Shown: piece after piece, positions 43,798 through 53,049 of the stretch
Layout of the letters: the number at the start of each line of letters is the position of its first letter
How positions within the stretch are numbered: the first letter of the stretch is position 1
Assembly (NCBI GenBank): GCA_963745595.1
Contig: CAVUYB010000015.1
Coordinates: forward strand, 310,001-374,000
Direction of reading: 5' to 3'
Origin: DASZUK01 sp963745595
GTDB taxonomy: Bacteria > Actinomycetota > Acidimicrobiia > Acidimicrobiales > RAAP-2
Length of the DNA stretch: 64,000 nucleotides
Translations under genes and position numbers: made by a program
Notes under the pieces: model-generated
The model's input: only the letters and a program-made list of their open reading frames with translations
The model's database searches: none
Told to the model about the DNA's origin: nothing

Positions 43798-44379
43798 GTG
43801 AACATCGTCGTCAGCAACGTGAAGGGCGGCGTCGGTAAGACGACGACGACCGTGTACCTGGCCGCGGCCGCCGTGGACAGGGGTTACGACCCGGTCCTAC
43901 TGATCGATGCCGATCGGCAGGCGTCCTCGGCGGAGTGGCTCGAGCAGAGCCCGGTCGACGGCGTCGAGCTGGTCGAAGCGCCGTCGGAGCGGACGGTGGC
44001 GCGGTCGATGGAACGCCACGACGGGTTGGCGGTCGTCGACACGCCGCCCGGTGACGAGCGGATCGTCCGGGCGGCGATCGAGCGAGCCGACGCGGTCGTC
44101 ATCCCGACCCGGGCCGGTGGCGTCGAATTCACCCGCGTCGTCGCCACCGTCGAGATGCTCCCCCGGTCGATGCCCCACGGGGTCGTCGTCTGCGCGGCCC
44201 GGCTCGGCACGAACGACCTGACGCAGACGATCGAGTGGTGGACGAACCAGGACGTCCCCATATGGGGAGTGATCCCCGAGCGGGTCGGGATCGCCAGTGG
44301 CCCGGAGGCGAAGCTCTACCGGGAGGGCCTCGAGGCGTACGACGACGTGCTCAAGAAAGCGGTCCGCAAACGCCGGTAG
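43798..44379 (+). CDS. ParA-family ATPase
   Basis: This 193-residue protein starts at the GTG that places the P-loop at the very N-terminus (NIVVSNVKGGVGKTTTTVYL, deviant Walker A with KGGVGKT); an upstream ATG-like start at 43762 is also possible. The switch II region is VVDTPPGDERIV, and LLIDADRQASSAEW is typical of ParA/MinD proteins. No parB gene or parS-like site is seen, so it is an orphan, perhaps placing a protein complex rather than DNA. Confidence 0.88.
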   Translation: MNIVVSNVKGGVGKTTTTVYLAAAAVDRGYDPVLLIDADRQASSAEWLEQSPVDGVELVEAPSERTVARSMERHDGLAVVDTPPGDERIVRAAIERADAVVIPTRAGGVEFTRVVATVEMLPRSMPHGVVVCAARLGTNDLTQTIEWWTNQDVPIWGVIPERVGIASGPEAKLYREGLEAYDDVLKKAVRKRR

Positions 44380-44397
44380 GTGCGGAGATGCCGGCCG

Positions 44398-46086
44398 TCA
44401 GGCGCCGCGGAGGACGACGGCGAACGTCGACCCGCGACCTTCTTCGGACGACAGCTCGATCGACCCGTGGTGGAGCGTCGCGACCGCCTGGGCGATGACG
44501 AGCCCGAGGCCGGATCCGGCGATCTGGGCTTGCCGAGCGTTCGAGCCGCGGTAGAAACGCTCGAAGACCTGTCGGACCTCGTTGCGGGGGATCCCGATGC
44601 CGTCGTCGGCGACGACGAGCCGCCATCCTTCGGGGTCCGGCTGGGCGCTGACGCGGACGGATCCGCCGGTCTCGCTGTACTTGACCGCGTTGGAGAGGAG
44701 GTTGTCGACGAGCTGGCGGACCCGTTCGGGATCGCCGGAGAACGGTCGGCCCCGCCCGGTCTCGGACCGGATGACGACGCCTTTGGCACCGGCCGCCGGC
44801 CGCGCCTCTTCGACCGCCGCGTCGACGGTGGCCGGCAGGTCGACCGGGCCGATCGTCAGCGGCGAGATGCCGGCCTCCAGTCGACCGAGGAACAGCAGGT
44901 CGCCGACCATCCGGAGGAGCCGTTCGGCGTTCCGTTTGATGACGCTCGCGTACTGGGCGCCGTCCGCCGAGCTTCTCGTCGCCGGATCCTCGTCGAGGAG
45001 CTCGGCAAAGCTGATGATCGACGTCAACGGCGTTCGCAGCTCGTGCGAGACGGACAACACGAGGTCGGTCTTCATCGCGTCGAGCTCTTGGAGCCGCCGG
45101 TTCTGCTCGAGCTCCATCGCCAGTCGGGCCGCCCGCTCCCGGTCGGCCTCCCGCCGTGACAGGCAGAGGTAGCCGAGCGCCGCGACCTGCTCGATCGTCG
45201 CCAGGTGGCCGGTCAACGGCTCGCGGTGGTTCCGAGACCACAGAACGAGCGCGCCGAGCGGATCGCGGTCCTGGCCGGGCCGGGGCCCCGAGCTGCCGGC
45301 GAAGCGGGGGTGGCGCGGCGCCGGGATCGGCACGCTCCAGCAGGCGACGTAGCCGGCCGCCACCGCGGCGTCGGCCAGCTCGGGGGCGACGAGGTCGGCG
45401 GGCGGCTGACGCAGATCGGGGACGACGACGTGCTCCCGCCGTTTGAGCGCTTCCACCCACGGACCGTCGGAGGTCAGCAGCGCGGGAGCGATGTCGGCCG
45501 CCGTCCACTGGTCGTCGCCGTCCGGCCAGTACAGGCCGGCGTCGGTCCCGGAGACCTTGATCTCGAGGAAGTCGAGGAGGCGGCGGAGGGGCTCGTCGCT
45601 CCCGGTGTCTCTGGCCAGGGCCATCAGCGCGCGGTCGAGGGTGTGCCGTCCGGTGGCTTCGCGGGCGATCGTCAGGCTGCCGTGGACGCCAGGAGTGGCG
45701 ACGAAGTTGTTGAAGAGCACCTCCATCGCCACCCAGCGCCCGTCGCGGTGCCTCATCCGGAAGTCGACCGGCGTCTCGACGTCGTCGCGGTCGAGCCCGC
45801 CGTCGGTCGGGTTGACCGCGCCGAACTCGAGCAGGCCGACCGCGGTCTCGGCGTCGCGCGGGTGCAGGTACGTGAGCACGCTCGTCCCGACGAACTCCTC
45901 CGGCGCGTACCCGAGGACCGCGGTGATCGAGTCACTGACCCAACGAACCGTCCCGACCGCGTCGAACAGGGCAGAGACATGGCTGGTCGCTCGCAGGAGG
46001 GCGACGGCCGCGGCCTGCTCGTCGATGTCCAGCTGGGCCAGGAGCCCCGCTGGAACGGCGGTTGTCGATGGAGAGCGCTGTACCAA
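44398..46086 (-). CDS. PAS/GAF sensor histidine kinase
   Basis: This protein has about 562 residues if the TTG at 46086 is used, with GGGG 6 bp upstream; longer in-frame extension is possible but runs into the divergent promoter region. A PAS domain (LFDAVGTVRWVSDSITAVLG, then DFRMRHRDGRWVAMEVLF) is followed by a GAF-like domain (residues about 160-330), the H-box VSHELRTPLTSIISFAELL and the ATPase domain with VRQLVDNLLSNAVKYS, DDGIGIP and GSGLGLVIAQAV. No membrane segment is seen, so it is a cytoplasmic sensor. No response regulator is adjacent. Confidence 0.9.
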   Translation of the reverse strand: MVQRSPSTTAVPAGLLAQLDIDEQAAAVALLRATSHVSALFDAVGTVRWVSDSITAVLGYAPEEFVGTSVLTYLHPRDAETAVGLLEFGAVNPTDGGLDRDDVETPVDFRMRHRDGRWVAMEVLFNNFVATPGVHGSLTIAREATGRHTLDRALMALARDTGSDEPLRRLLDFLEIKVSGTDAGLYWPDGDDQWTAADIAPALLTSDGPWVEALKRREHVVVPDLRQPPADLVAPELADAAVAAGYVACWSVPIPAPRHPRFAGSSGPRPGQDRDPLGALVLWSRNHREPLTGHLATIEQVAALGYLCLSRREADRERAARLAMELEQNRRLQELDAMKTDLVLSVSHELRTPLTSIISFAELLDEDPATRSSADGAQYASVIKRNAERLLRMVGDLLFLGRLEAGISPLTIGPVDLPATVDAAVEEARPAAGAKGVVIRSETGRGRPFSGDPERVRQLVDNLLSNAVKYSETGGSVRVSAQPDPEGWRLVVADDGIGIPRNEVRQVFERFYRGSNARQAQIAGSGLGLVIAQAVATLHHGSIELSSEEGRGSTFAVVLRGA

Positions 46087-46266
46087 GCCGTGCCCCGGTC
46101 CCTGTGTTCGTGGGTCCCCGCCACGGGCACCCACGTCGAACGGGGCGCCGAAACCTCGAATCAAAGCTAGCCGCCGGGGTGAGCGTCGGAGCGAGATGTC
46201 CCGACGACGGCCGGTCGGTACGCTGGCGGCCGGGCGGCATGAGTGCCATAAGAGAGGGGAGCCCAC

Positions 46267-47109
46267 GTGACCGACGTCGTCGAAGGTCAAACCGCGGTCG
46301 CCGGCCGATCGGCGCCCCCTGGCCCGAAAGGGCTGCTCGACGGCAAAGTCTGTGTCGTCTCCGGCGTCGGCCCAGGGCTCGGGCGGCGGGCGGCGGTGGC
46401 GTTGGCCACGCACGGCGCCGCCGTGGTCCTCGCCGCTCGCCGGCAGTCGACCCTCGACGACGTCGCCGCCGAGATCGACGCACTCGGCGGCCGGGTGTGC
46501 TCGATGCCCACCGACATCACCGAACCTGACCAGTGCGAGCGGCTGATCGCGTTCGCCACGACGGAGCTCGGCGGGGTCGACGTCCTCGTCAACAACGCCT
46601 TCCGGTACGACGCCTTCAAGACCTTCGAGGACGTCGACCTGTCGATCTGGCGGAAGATCGTCGACACGAACCTCTTCGGCTCGCTCCAGCTGACCAAGGC
46701 CGCACTGCCGTCGATGCGGTCCCGCGGTGGCGGCTCCGTGATCATGGTGGCGTCGATGGCCGCCCGGAAACCGCCGCCGCTGCAGGGTGGTTACGCCATC
46801 TCGAAGGGCGCGCTCTTGACGGCCGTCAAGGTGCTCGCCGGCGAGCTCGGACCGAGCGCCGTCCGGGTCAACGCCGTCGTCCCCGGCTGGATGGCCGGCC
46901 CGTCGGTGGACATCTACGTGCAGATGACGTCGACCGGCCGCGGCATCACGCCGGAAGCCGTCGTCGCCGAGCTCGAGGAGCCGATCGCCCTGAAGCGGGT
47001 GCCGTCCGACGAGGAGGTCGCCGGGTCGATCGTCTTCTTGGCCTCCGACCTCTCGTCACCGATCACCGGCCAGGCGATCGACGTCAACGGCGGCGAGTAC
47101 TTCGGATAG
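46267..47109 (+). CDS. Short-chain dehydrogenase/reductase
   Basis: This 280-residue SDR starts at a GTG with AGAGGGGAG about 6 bp upstream. Cofactor motif VSGVGPGLGRR, NNAF in place of NNAG, catalytic Ser in MVASMAARKPP, and YAISK as YxxxK are present, and the C-terminal ITGQAIDVNGGEYFG is typical. Substrate unknown. It lies between two histidine kinase genes and is divergent from the first. Confidence 0.92.
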   Translation: MTDVVEGQTAVAGRSAPPGPKGLLDGKVCVVSGVGPGLGRRAAVALATHGAAVVLAARRQSTLDDVAAEIDALGGRVCSMPTDITEPDQCERLIAFATTELGGVDVLVNNAFRYDAFKTFEDVDLSIWRKIVDTNLFGSLQLTKAALPSMRSRGGGSVIMVASMAARKPPPLQGGYAISKGALLTAVKVLAGELGPSAVRVNAVVPGWMAGPSVDIYVQMTSTGRGITPEAVVAELEEPIALKRVPSDEEVAGSIVFLASDLSSPITGQAIDVNGGEYFG

Positions 47110-47174
47110 CCGGTAGCCGATTGGACGACGCCGTGGATGACAACAGGGACCGGACCGAGCCGGGCGATCGGGCG

Positions 47175-48659
47175 ATGACGGTCGAGGGCCAGGCCCTGGC
47201 GGGCCGGATGCTCAGCGCCCTGACGGCCACCGTGCTGCTCGGTGTCGTCGCCGTCGACCCTGACGGGTGCGTCTGGTACTGCAACAAGCGCTGGGAGGAC
47301 GTGAGCGGCGTACCGATCGCCGACCAGATCGGCGTCCTCTGGCACGAGGTCGTCCATCCCGACGACCGAGCCGCCCTCGCCGACCAGTGGACCGACCGGA
47401 TCAAGCGGCGGGGTCGGTTCGGCCCGTTCCGGACGGTCGGGACAGGCGGCGGCGTGCAGCACTGCCTGGCCGAGGCGACCGCCGTGCAGGAGACCGACGG
47501 GACGATCGTCGCGTTCGCCGTCACCGTGACCGATGCCGACGACGCGGACCGGGCGCCGTTCCTCACCGGTCCCCACGCGGTCCAGCGGATCCTGGACCGC
47601 ACCGAGGACATCGTCACCATCCTCAACGCCGACGGGTCGTGGCGCTGGTCGAGCGCCGGCGCCCTCCGGCTCATCGGCAAGGGCATGGACTACGACGCGT
47701 CCGACGGCGTCTTCCCGTACGTGCACCCCGACGACGCCGCCCTGGTCGTCGAGACGTTCGAGCGGCTCGTACGCGGCGACGGCGAACCTCGTCAGCGGGT
47801 CGACGTCCGTGTCCGGGCCGCCGACGGGAGCTGGCGGGACATGGAGACCGTCGTCGACGCGCTGCTCGACGATCCCGACGTCCGCGGGATCGTCATCCAC
47901 GCCCGGGACGTCACCGAGCGCCGGGCCATGCTGGCCGAGCTGTCCAAGATCGATGTGTACAAGACGATGGCGATGGCGAACGTCTCCCACGAGCTCCGGA
48001 ACCCGTTGACGTCGATCACCGGGTTCGCCGAGCTCCTACTCGAGAGCCTGGACCCAGCGATCGATCAGGCGCAGATCGGCTACGTCGACACGATCCTGCG
48101 GAACGCCAGGCAGCTGACGCGGCTGAGCGGCGATCTCGTCGACCTCGAGCACCTATCGACCGGGCAGGTCGCGCTGGCCGTCGTCCCCCTCGATCTGGCC
48201 GACTGTCTGCGCCGGGCGGCTACCGCCATCGAGCCGGCGGCCAGCCGCAACGGGCTGATGCTCGACGTCGACGTACGCGACGGGCCGAAGCTCCTCGGCG
48301 ACCCCGAGCGACTGGGCCAGCTCTTCGACAACCTGCTGTCGAACGCCGTCAAGTTCACCGAGCCCGGTGGGACCGTCACCCTGCGCGGCGCTCCCGTCGA
48401 CGGCGGCTGGCAGGTCGACGTCGCCGACACCGGGGTCGGCATTCCGGCCGACGAGATCTCGCACCTGTTCACGCAGTTCTTTCGGACCTCCAACGCCCGC
48501 TCCGGCGGTCTGGAGGGCCGTGGCCTCGGCCTGTCGATCGCCAAAGCCATCGCCGACCTCCACCGTGGCGACATTCACGCCGAGTCCGTTCTCGGGGCCG
48601 GGACGACGTTCCGGGTGTTCGTGCGCGGGGTGAGCCCCGAAGCCGGCTCTGGCCGTTGA
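47175..48659 (+). CDS. Two-PAS sensor histidine kinase
   Basis: This protein has 494 residues from the ATG at 47175; in-frame GTG (47133) and TTG (47121) are alternatives. Two PAS domains (LLGVVAVDPDGCVWYCNKRW and the second around RTEDIVTILNADGSWRWSSA) precede the H-box VSHELRNPLTSITGF, the N-box LFDNLLSNAVKF, DTGVGIP and GRGLGLSIAKAI. It is soluble. It follows the SDR by 65 bp and has no partner regulator nearby. It resembles the kinase at 44398-46086, so the two may be paralogs feeding one pathway. Confidence 0.9.
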   Translation: MTVEGQALAGRMLSALTATVLLGVVAVDPDGCVWYCNKRWEDVSGVPIADQIGVLWHEVVHPDDRAALADQWTDRIKRRGRFGPFRTVGTGGGVQHCLAEATAVQETDGTIVAFAVTVTDADDADRAPFLTGPHAVQRILDRTEDIVTILNADGSWRWSSAGALRLIGKGMDYDASDGVFPYVHPDDAALVVETFERLVRGDGEPRQRVDVRVRAADGSWRDMETVVDALLDDPDVRGIVIHARDVTERRAMLAELSKIDVYKTMAMANVSHELRNPLTSITGFAELLLESLDPAIDQAQIGYVDTILRNARQLTRLSGDLVDLEHLSTGQVALAVVPLDLADCLRRAATAIEPAASRNGLMLDVDVRDGPKLLGDPERLGQLFDNLLSNAVKFTEPGGTVTLRGAPVDGGWQVDVADTGVGIPADEISHLFTQFFRTSNARSGGLEGRGLGLSIAKAIADLHRGDIHAESVLGAGTTFRVFVRGVSPEAGSGR

Positions 48660-48669
48660 GCCTCCGGCG

Positions 48670-48879
48670 TCAGGCCGCCGCGCAGGTCGGATGGACCAGG
48701 ATCTCTCGCAGGTGGACGTCGTTCGACGCGCCGATCCGGCGGAGAACGTCGTCCGGCCATTCGGCCCAGCCGGCATGGACCAGCTGACCGTCGCCGCGTC
48801 CGCACCGGCCGCACGCTTCCGCCCCGGCCACCGCCGCCGTTCCCGGCGCCGCACCGTCCAGTCCCTCCGCGATCGTCAT
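48670..48879 (-). CDS. Small putative zinc-binding protein
   Basis: This 69-residue frame starts at the ATG giving MTIAEGLDGAAPG and contains CGRCG followed by LVHAGWAEWPDDVLRRIG and a C-terminal VHPTCAAA, which could hold one zinc ion. No family is recognised. It converges with the histidine kinase gene. The composition makes chance frames common here. Confidence 0.4.
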   Translation of the reverse strand: MTIAEGLDGAAPGTAAVAGAEACGRCGRGDGQLVHAGWAEWPDDVLRRIGASNDVHLREILVHPTCAAA

Positions 48880-49428
48880 CGTTCTACGAGCTCCCTGTCG
48901 TCGAATCCGCAGCGCCCCTGAGCGACCTTCGGTCGCGGCCGGTTCCGGACGCCCGCCGTGCTGATCAGAGACCCCTCGACGGCCCCCGATACGTCGACCC
49001 CATGGTTCCCCATCAGTCGAGTTATCGGCGTTACGCACCGTCAGCTTGCCGAGAGATTGGAAAACCGCAGGTCGAGGTGGCGGATATCGGCGGAGTCAGC
49101 AGCCGAAGCCGCGGCCGTGGGACCGCCACATCTGCGCCAGGTGCAGGTAGTTCAGCCCGAGGTGCACCTCTGTGAGGTCGGGCTGCCCCCCTGTGGTGAG
49201 CTCGTATCGAGTTGACACCGAGGAGAGGGTCGGGCGGGGACTGGACAGTTTTCGCGGCGGAATCGCCATAGGTCTCGACCTATATTCAACGGTGCCGGAG
49301 CCAGGCCGGGTTCCGGGGAGTCCGTCGGACGGCGCCGCTCGCGGCCGGCCCGCCCCAAGAACGTCGGCTGCGGAGGCGACCGTGCAACGCATCGCGTGGT
49401 GGGAGGGCGAACCCGGGAGGCGGTTCCG
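48880..49428. other. Intergenic stretch upstream of the ECF sigma gene
   Basis: No supported gene. It contains a GGAAAAC element near 49060, and TTGACA (49212-49217) and TATATT-like segments nearer the sigma gene; none forms a convincing pair. Promoter signals for the sigma factor must lie here. Confidence 0.4.
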
Positions 49429-50944
49429 TTGACGCCGAGCCCGGCCGACGTGGCCGGAGCGACCGACGCCGAGCTCGTCAGCCGCGTCGCCGACGGTGAC
49501 CGGGACGCCCTGGCCGCCATCTTCGACCGCTATGCCGGCCACCTGCTCGCGTTCTGCCGGTCGATCGTCCGGAATCACGCGGACGCCGACGACTGTCTGC
49601 AGGACGTCTTCGTCGTCGCCGCCACCCGGCTCGACGGGCTGCGCCAACCGGACCGGCTACGCAGCTGGCTGTTCGCGGTGGCCCGCCACACCTGCCTGGC
49701 TCGGATCGAACGGGACGGGCGCGTTCTCCCGACCGACGACGTCGCCGTCGACCCCGGTCCGGACGCCGACCCGGCCGCCCGGGGCGCGCTCGACGCCGAC
49801 CTGGCGGCGATGGTCGACGACGCCATGGGCGGCTTGGCGCCCCGGGACCGGCTCGTGCTCGACCTGGCCGACCGCCAGGGGCTCTCGACCGACGAGGTCG
49901 CCGGCGCGCTGGGGATGGCTGCGCCCAGCGCGCACAAGGTTCTCGTCCGGGCCCGGGCGACCGCCCGCCGCTCGCTCGGCGTCGCGCTCGTCGCCCGTTC
50001 CGGGCGGGGGGACTGCCCCGAGTTGGCCGCGGTCCTCGGCGAGTGGGACGGGACGCTGACGCCGCTCCTGCGCAAACGGGTCAGCCGTCACATCGAACAC
50101 TGCGCCGCCTGCGCGTCCGAGGAGCAGCGACTGGCGGCGCCCGGAGCCCTGCTCGGCGCGGGCGCTGTCGTCGCCGTCCCGGTCGGGTTGCGGGCCGGCA
50201 TCCTGCGGACCGCCGGCCGCACCCTCGGGCATCCGACCGGGACGGGCGCGGGCGCGGGTGGCCAGCGGTGTCGCGGCTGTCGGGGGGCGTCCCGGTCACT
50301 CGACGGCGGGCCACTCGACGGCCGGCGACCCGTCGGTGGGGCCGGTACCGGGGAGCGCCACCTCGGCCGGTTCGACGCCCGGAGGTCCGACGGCCGACGA
50401 CGGCTGGGTCGCCGGATGGCCGCCGCCGTACGACGGGTTCGGCACCGGCCGGACCAGACGGCGGGTGGCTGGTGCCGTCGGGGTCGCGGCGGTCGTGATC
50501 GCCGCGGTCGTTCTCGGCGCGGTCCAGCCGTGGTCCGGCGGGGCGTCCATCGCCCATCAGGCCACCGTCAGCCACCGCTCGGCACCGCCGTCATCGGGAA
50601 CGTCGACGACGACGTCGTCGACTATGCCGCCGCCGACCGCCGCTCCGACCTCGGCGCCGCCGCCGGCCTCGGCGCCGGGCACCCCGACGTCCATCGCGCC
50701 GAAGGCCCGGCGGGTTACGGGCAGCGCCCCGCCGGCGGCGTCGTCGACCTCGACGCCAGCCGCGGGGTCGGCCACGACGGCCCTGTCGTCGTCGACGACC
50801 GTCCCGGCCGTCACCACACCGCCGTCGACGACCGTGCCGTCGACGATCGCGTCGTCGCCGACGACGTCACCCCCAGCCACGACCACGTCGACGACCACGG
50901 CGCCGGCCACGACGACCACGACGACGGTCCCGGTGATCCAGTAA
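49429..50944 (+). CDS. ECF sigma factor fused to zinc-finger and membrane tail (frameshifted)
   Basis: This protein has about 504 residues if repaired. The TTG at 49429 has GGAGG 8 bp upstream. Region 2 (ALAAIFDRYAGHLLAFCRSI, DADDCLQDVFVVAA) and region 4 (LAPRDRLVLDLADRQGLSTD) are those of an ECF sigma-70 factor. A zinc-binding H-x3-C-x2-C (RHIEHCAACASEE) like that of ZAS anti-sigma factors follows in the same chain, then a membrane helix (VAGAVGVAAVVIAAVVLGAV) and a long Ser/Thr/Pro-rich exported tail. The frame changes by one base in a GC run near 50250. The fusion suggests a sigma factor held at the membrane by its own anti-sigma-like part. It converges with the GH76-like gene. Confidence 0.8.
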
Positions 50945-50953
50945 CCAGCGCGT

Positions 50954-52171
50954 TCAGCGACCCCGTGGACCGACGGCCGGCGCGGTGTACCAGAGGTCGG
51001 CGTCGTCCGCCGGCGGCAGTCGGACCAGTTCCGCCAAGGTGGCCTCGCTACTCGTGTCCAGCAGGTCGCCCGGTTGCGCCGGTTCGGCGGCGAGGGCCGA
51101 TCGAACGGACCGCTCGGCCCGGGCGGTGAAAGCCGGCTGACGGTAGCGCGCCGCCAAGCCGAGCACGTTCTCGGCCCAGACGACGTCGAACCCGGGGTTC
51201 CCGTAGGTGTGGTGGGCCGCGAAGTACGTCATCGACCGGTCGGCCAGGACCACCGCCGCCTGTAGCGAGTACCTCGACGGGTCCGCCGCCGACAGCGCGG
51301 CCATTGCGCCGACCACGATGCCCTGGGTGTACGTGTACGTGGTCCGGTCCACCGTCTGGTGGCTCCCGGCCCCGTCGACGTGGTCGTCGTAGAGGCCGTT
51401 GGTCGGGTCCGCCAGATGCTTCTGCAGCCAGGCCATGTCCCGTTCGCTCCACCGCAGGTACCGGTCCTGACCGGTCCGCCGGTACAGCTCGACCCCCAAC
51501 AGGACGGCCGGGGCGTTCGACACCACCGCCCGTTCCTGCCCACCAGCGCCGGACTCCTCCCAGTACACGCCGCCGTCGGCCCGATCCCAGTCGGCGACGG
51601 CCAGGTCGAACACCGCCTCGGCCCGCGCCAGCCGCGCCGGTGTCGGTGTCGGTGTCGAGATTCGTCGGCCATGATCGCCAAGCCCATCCAGAGGCTGTCG
51701 TCCACCCGCGGCAGGTCGCTGTCGATGTGGAACGGCCGCGGTCCCTGGTCGAACGCGGCGGCCAGGTCGGCGCGGGGATGGTCCCAGTAGTTGGCGTCGA
51801 CGGCGGCGATGGTGGAGGAGAAGTCGGCGGCGCATCCGCCCGGACTGCCCAGAAGCGACTCGACGTAGAGCTGGCCCAGCGCGGCGTACGTCGGCCAGAT
51901 GCTGGCGTACAGCCCGAAACTGGAGTTCTTGAACAGGTGGTTGCCCACGCCGAAGCTCGGCCTCGAGGCCGGCGCAGGTGTCCGAGTGTGGGTCGGCAGT
52001 GAACGGGTCGACGCGGGTGGCGGCCACCGACGCGTCAGACGCCAACAGGTCCGTGGACAGCGCGGCCTGGGCGTGGCCCGGCACTCCCGGAACCGACAGC
52101 ACCCCGACCACCAGCACGACGACGAGCAGCACGAGCAGTCCGGCACCCCATCGTCGTCGCCTTCCGACCAT
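50954..52171 (-). CDS. GH76-like secreted glycoside hydrolase (two frameshifts)
   Basis: This protein has about 405 residues when repaired. It begins with MVGRRRRWGAGLLVLLVVVL, a signal or anchor sequence. The mature part has FGVGNHLFKNSSFGLYASIW, VDDSLWMGLAIMADES with the paired Asp expected of GH76 alpha-1,6-mannanases, GGVYWEES, YDDHVDG and YTYTQGIVVGAM, and an AFTARAERSV repeat helix. The frame changes near 51960 (one extra base) and near 51655 (one missing base inside a CACCGA repeat). Both breaks lie outside conserved blocks. It would cleave mannan-type or wall glycans outside the cell. Confidence 0.75.
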   Translation of the reverse strand: MVGRRRRWGAGLLVLLVVVLVVGVLSVPGVPGHAQAALSTDLLASDASVAATRVDPFTADPHSDTCAGLEAELRRGQPPVQELQFRAVRQHLADVRRAGPALRRVASGQSGRMRRRLLLHHRRRRRQLLGPSPRRPGRRVRPGTAAVPHRQRPAAGGRQPLDGLGDHGRRISTPTPTPARLARAEAVFDLAVADWDRADGGVYWEESGAGGQERAVVSNAPAVLLGVELYRRTGQDRYLRWSERDMAWLQKHLADPTNGLYDDHVDGAGSHQTVDRTTYTYTQGIVVGAMAALSAADPSRYSLQAAVVLADRSMTYFAAHHTYGNPGFDVVWAENVLGLAARYRQPAFTARAERSVRSALAAEPAQPGDLLDTSSEATLAELVRLPPADDADLWYTAPAVGPRGR

Positions 52172-52277
52172 CGCCCCGATTCTCGCCGCCGGCGGACCTC
52201 TGCCGGCGGTCGCCCACGGTTCGTTGCGCCACTTCGCTCCCGACGCCTCGGCTCGAGGCCCCAACGGGGCCGCCGGG

Positions 52278-52997
52278 CTATCGCTCGGAGAGACGCCGGT
52301 CGTAGTCGTCGGCGAGCGCTCGGAGCGCGGCCGACCCGTCGCCGCCGAAACAGGAGCCGTGCATGACGGCAAGGGTCGTCGGCTCGAGATCGGCCAGTCG
52401 CCGGATGGTGGGACCGGTGTCCGGCGTCAGGCAGCTGGCGCCGAAGACGTCCTCCGCCTGGGCGGCCGCGCCGACGATGTCGTCGGTCGTGATCGCTGGC
52501 CCGTCGCCGAGCTGGGTGAAGAGGTCGCCGCAGAGCAGCGTGTTCGTCGTCTCCTCGTAGAGGACCCGGGCCTCCCAACCGTGGGGGACGTGCGGGGTGT
52601 CGATGTGCCGGACCCGGTGCGCGCCGAGCTCGATGACCTCGCCGTCGGCCAGCGGGCGGGGCGGCCGGTCGGCCAGGTCGTTCAACGACACCAGGCAGCC
52701 GAGGGCGCCGTGGGCGACCTCGGCCTGCGGGGCCGCGGCGAGCAGTTCGTTCATCGCGCCGCACTCGTCCGCTTCGACGTGGCCGAAGGTGATCCAGCGC
52801 AGTCGGTCGAGCGGGGTGACCGTGGCGACGGCCTCGGCGACGAGCGGGAAGGTCGCCCGGAGGCCGGTGTGGAAGAGCAGGGGCTGCTCGTCGTCGATCA
52901 GGTACTGGTTGAAGGTGAAGCCGGTCGGGCCGACGTCGGGGACGAAGGTCGAGAACCGGTAGATGCGTTCGGCGATCTCGTTGATCTGGGTGTCCAC
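52278..52997 (-). CDS. MBL-fold protein of the flavodiiron (ODP) type
   Basis: This 239-residue protein starts at a GTG with GAAGGAG about 7 bp upstream. The metal motif GHVEADECGAM is the HxExD pattern of the oxygen-binding di-iron domain found in flavodiiron proteins, with further ligands in VAHGALGC, the later DTPHVPHGWEA and LLCGDLF. It lacks the flavodoxin domain, so it may act with separate electron donors or as a hydrolase. It is the last gene of a TetR-MPI-MBL minus-strand operon, with 52 bp after the MPI-type gene. Confidence 0.8.
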   Translation of the reverse strand: MDTQINEIAERIYRFSTFVPDVGPTGFTFNQYLIDDEQPLLFHTGLRATFPLVAEAVATVTPLDRLRWITFGHVEADECGAMNELLAAAPQAEVAHGALGCLVSLNDLADRPPRPLADGEVIELGAHRVRHIDTPHVPHGWEARVLYEETTNTLLCGDLFTQLGDGPAITTDDIVGAAAQAEDVFGASCLTPDTGPTIRRLADLEPTTLAVMHGSCFGGDGSAALRALADDYDRRLSER

Positions 52998-53049
52998 GTC
53001 ATGCTCCTTCGTGCGTCGGGGTGCCCGGGGTGGTCGGGGGTGGTCGAGA

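Noticed and set aside
43798..44379. Chromosome partition locus
   Set aside because: ParA-type ATPase only; no ParB gene and no parS-like palindrome seen nearby.
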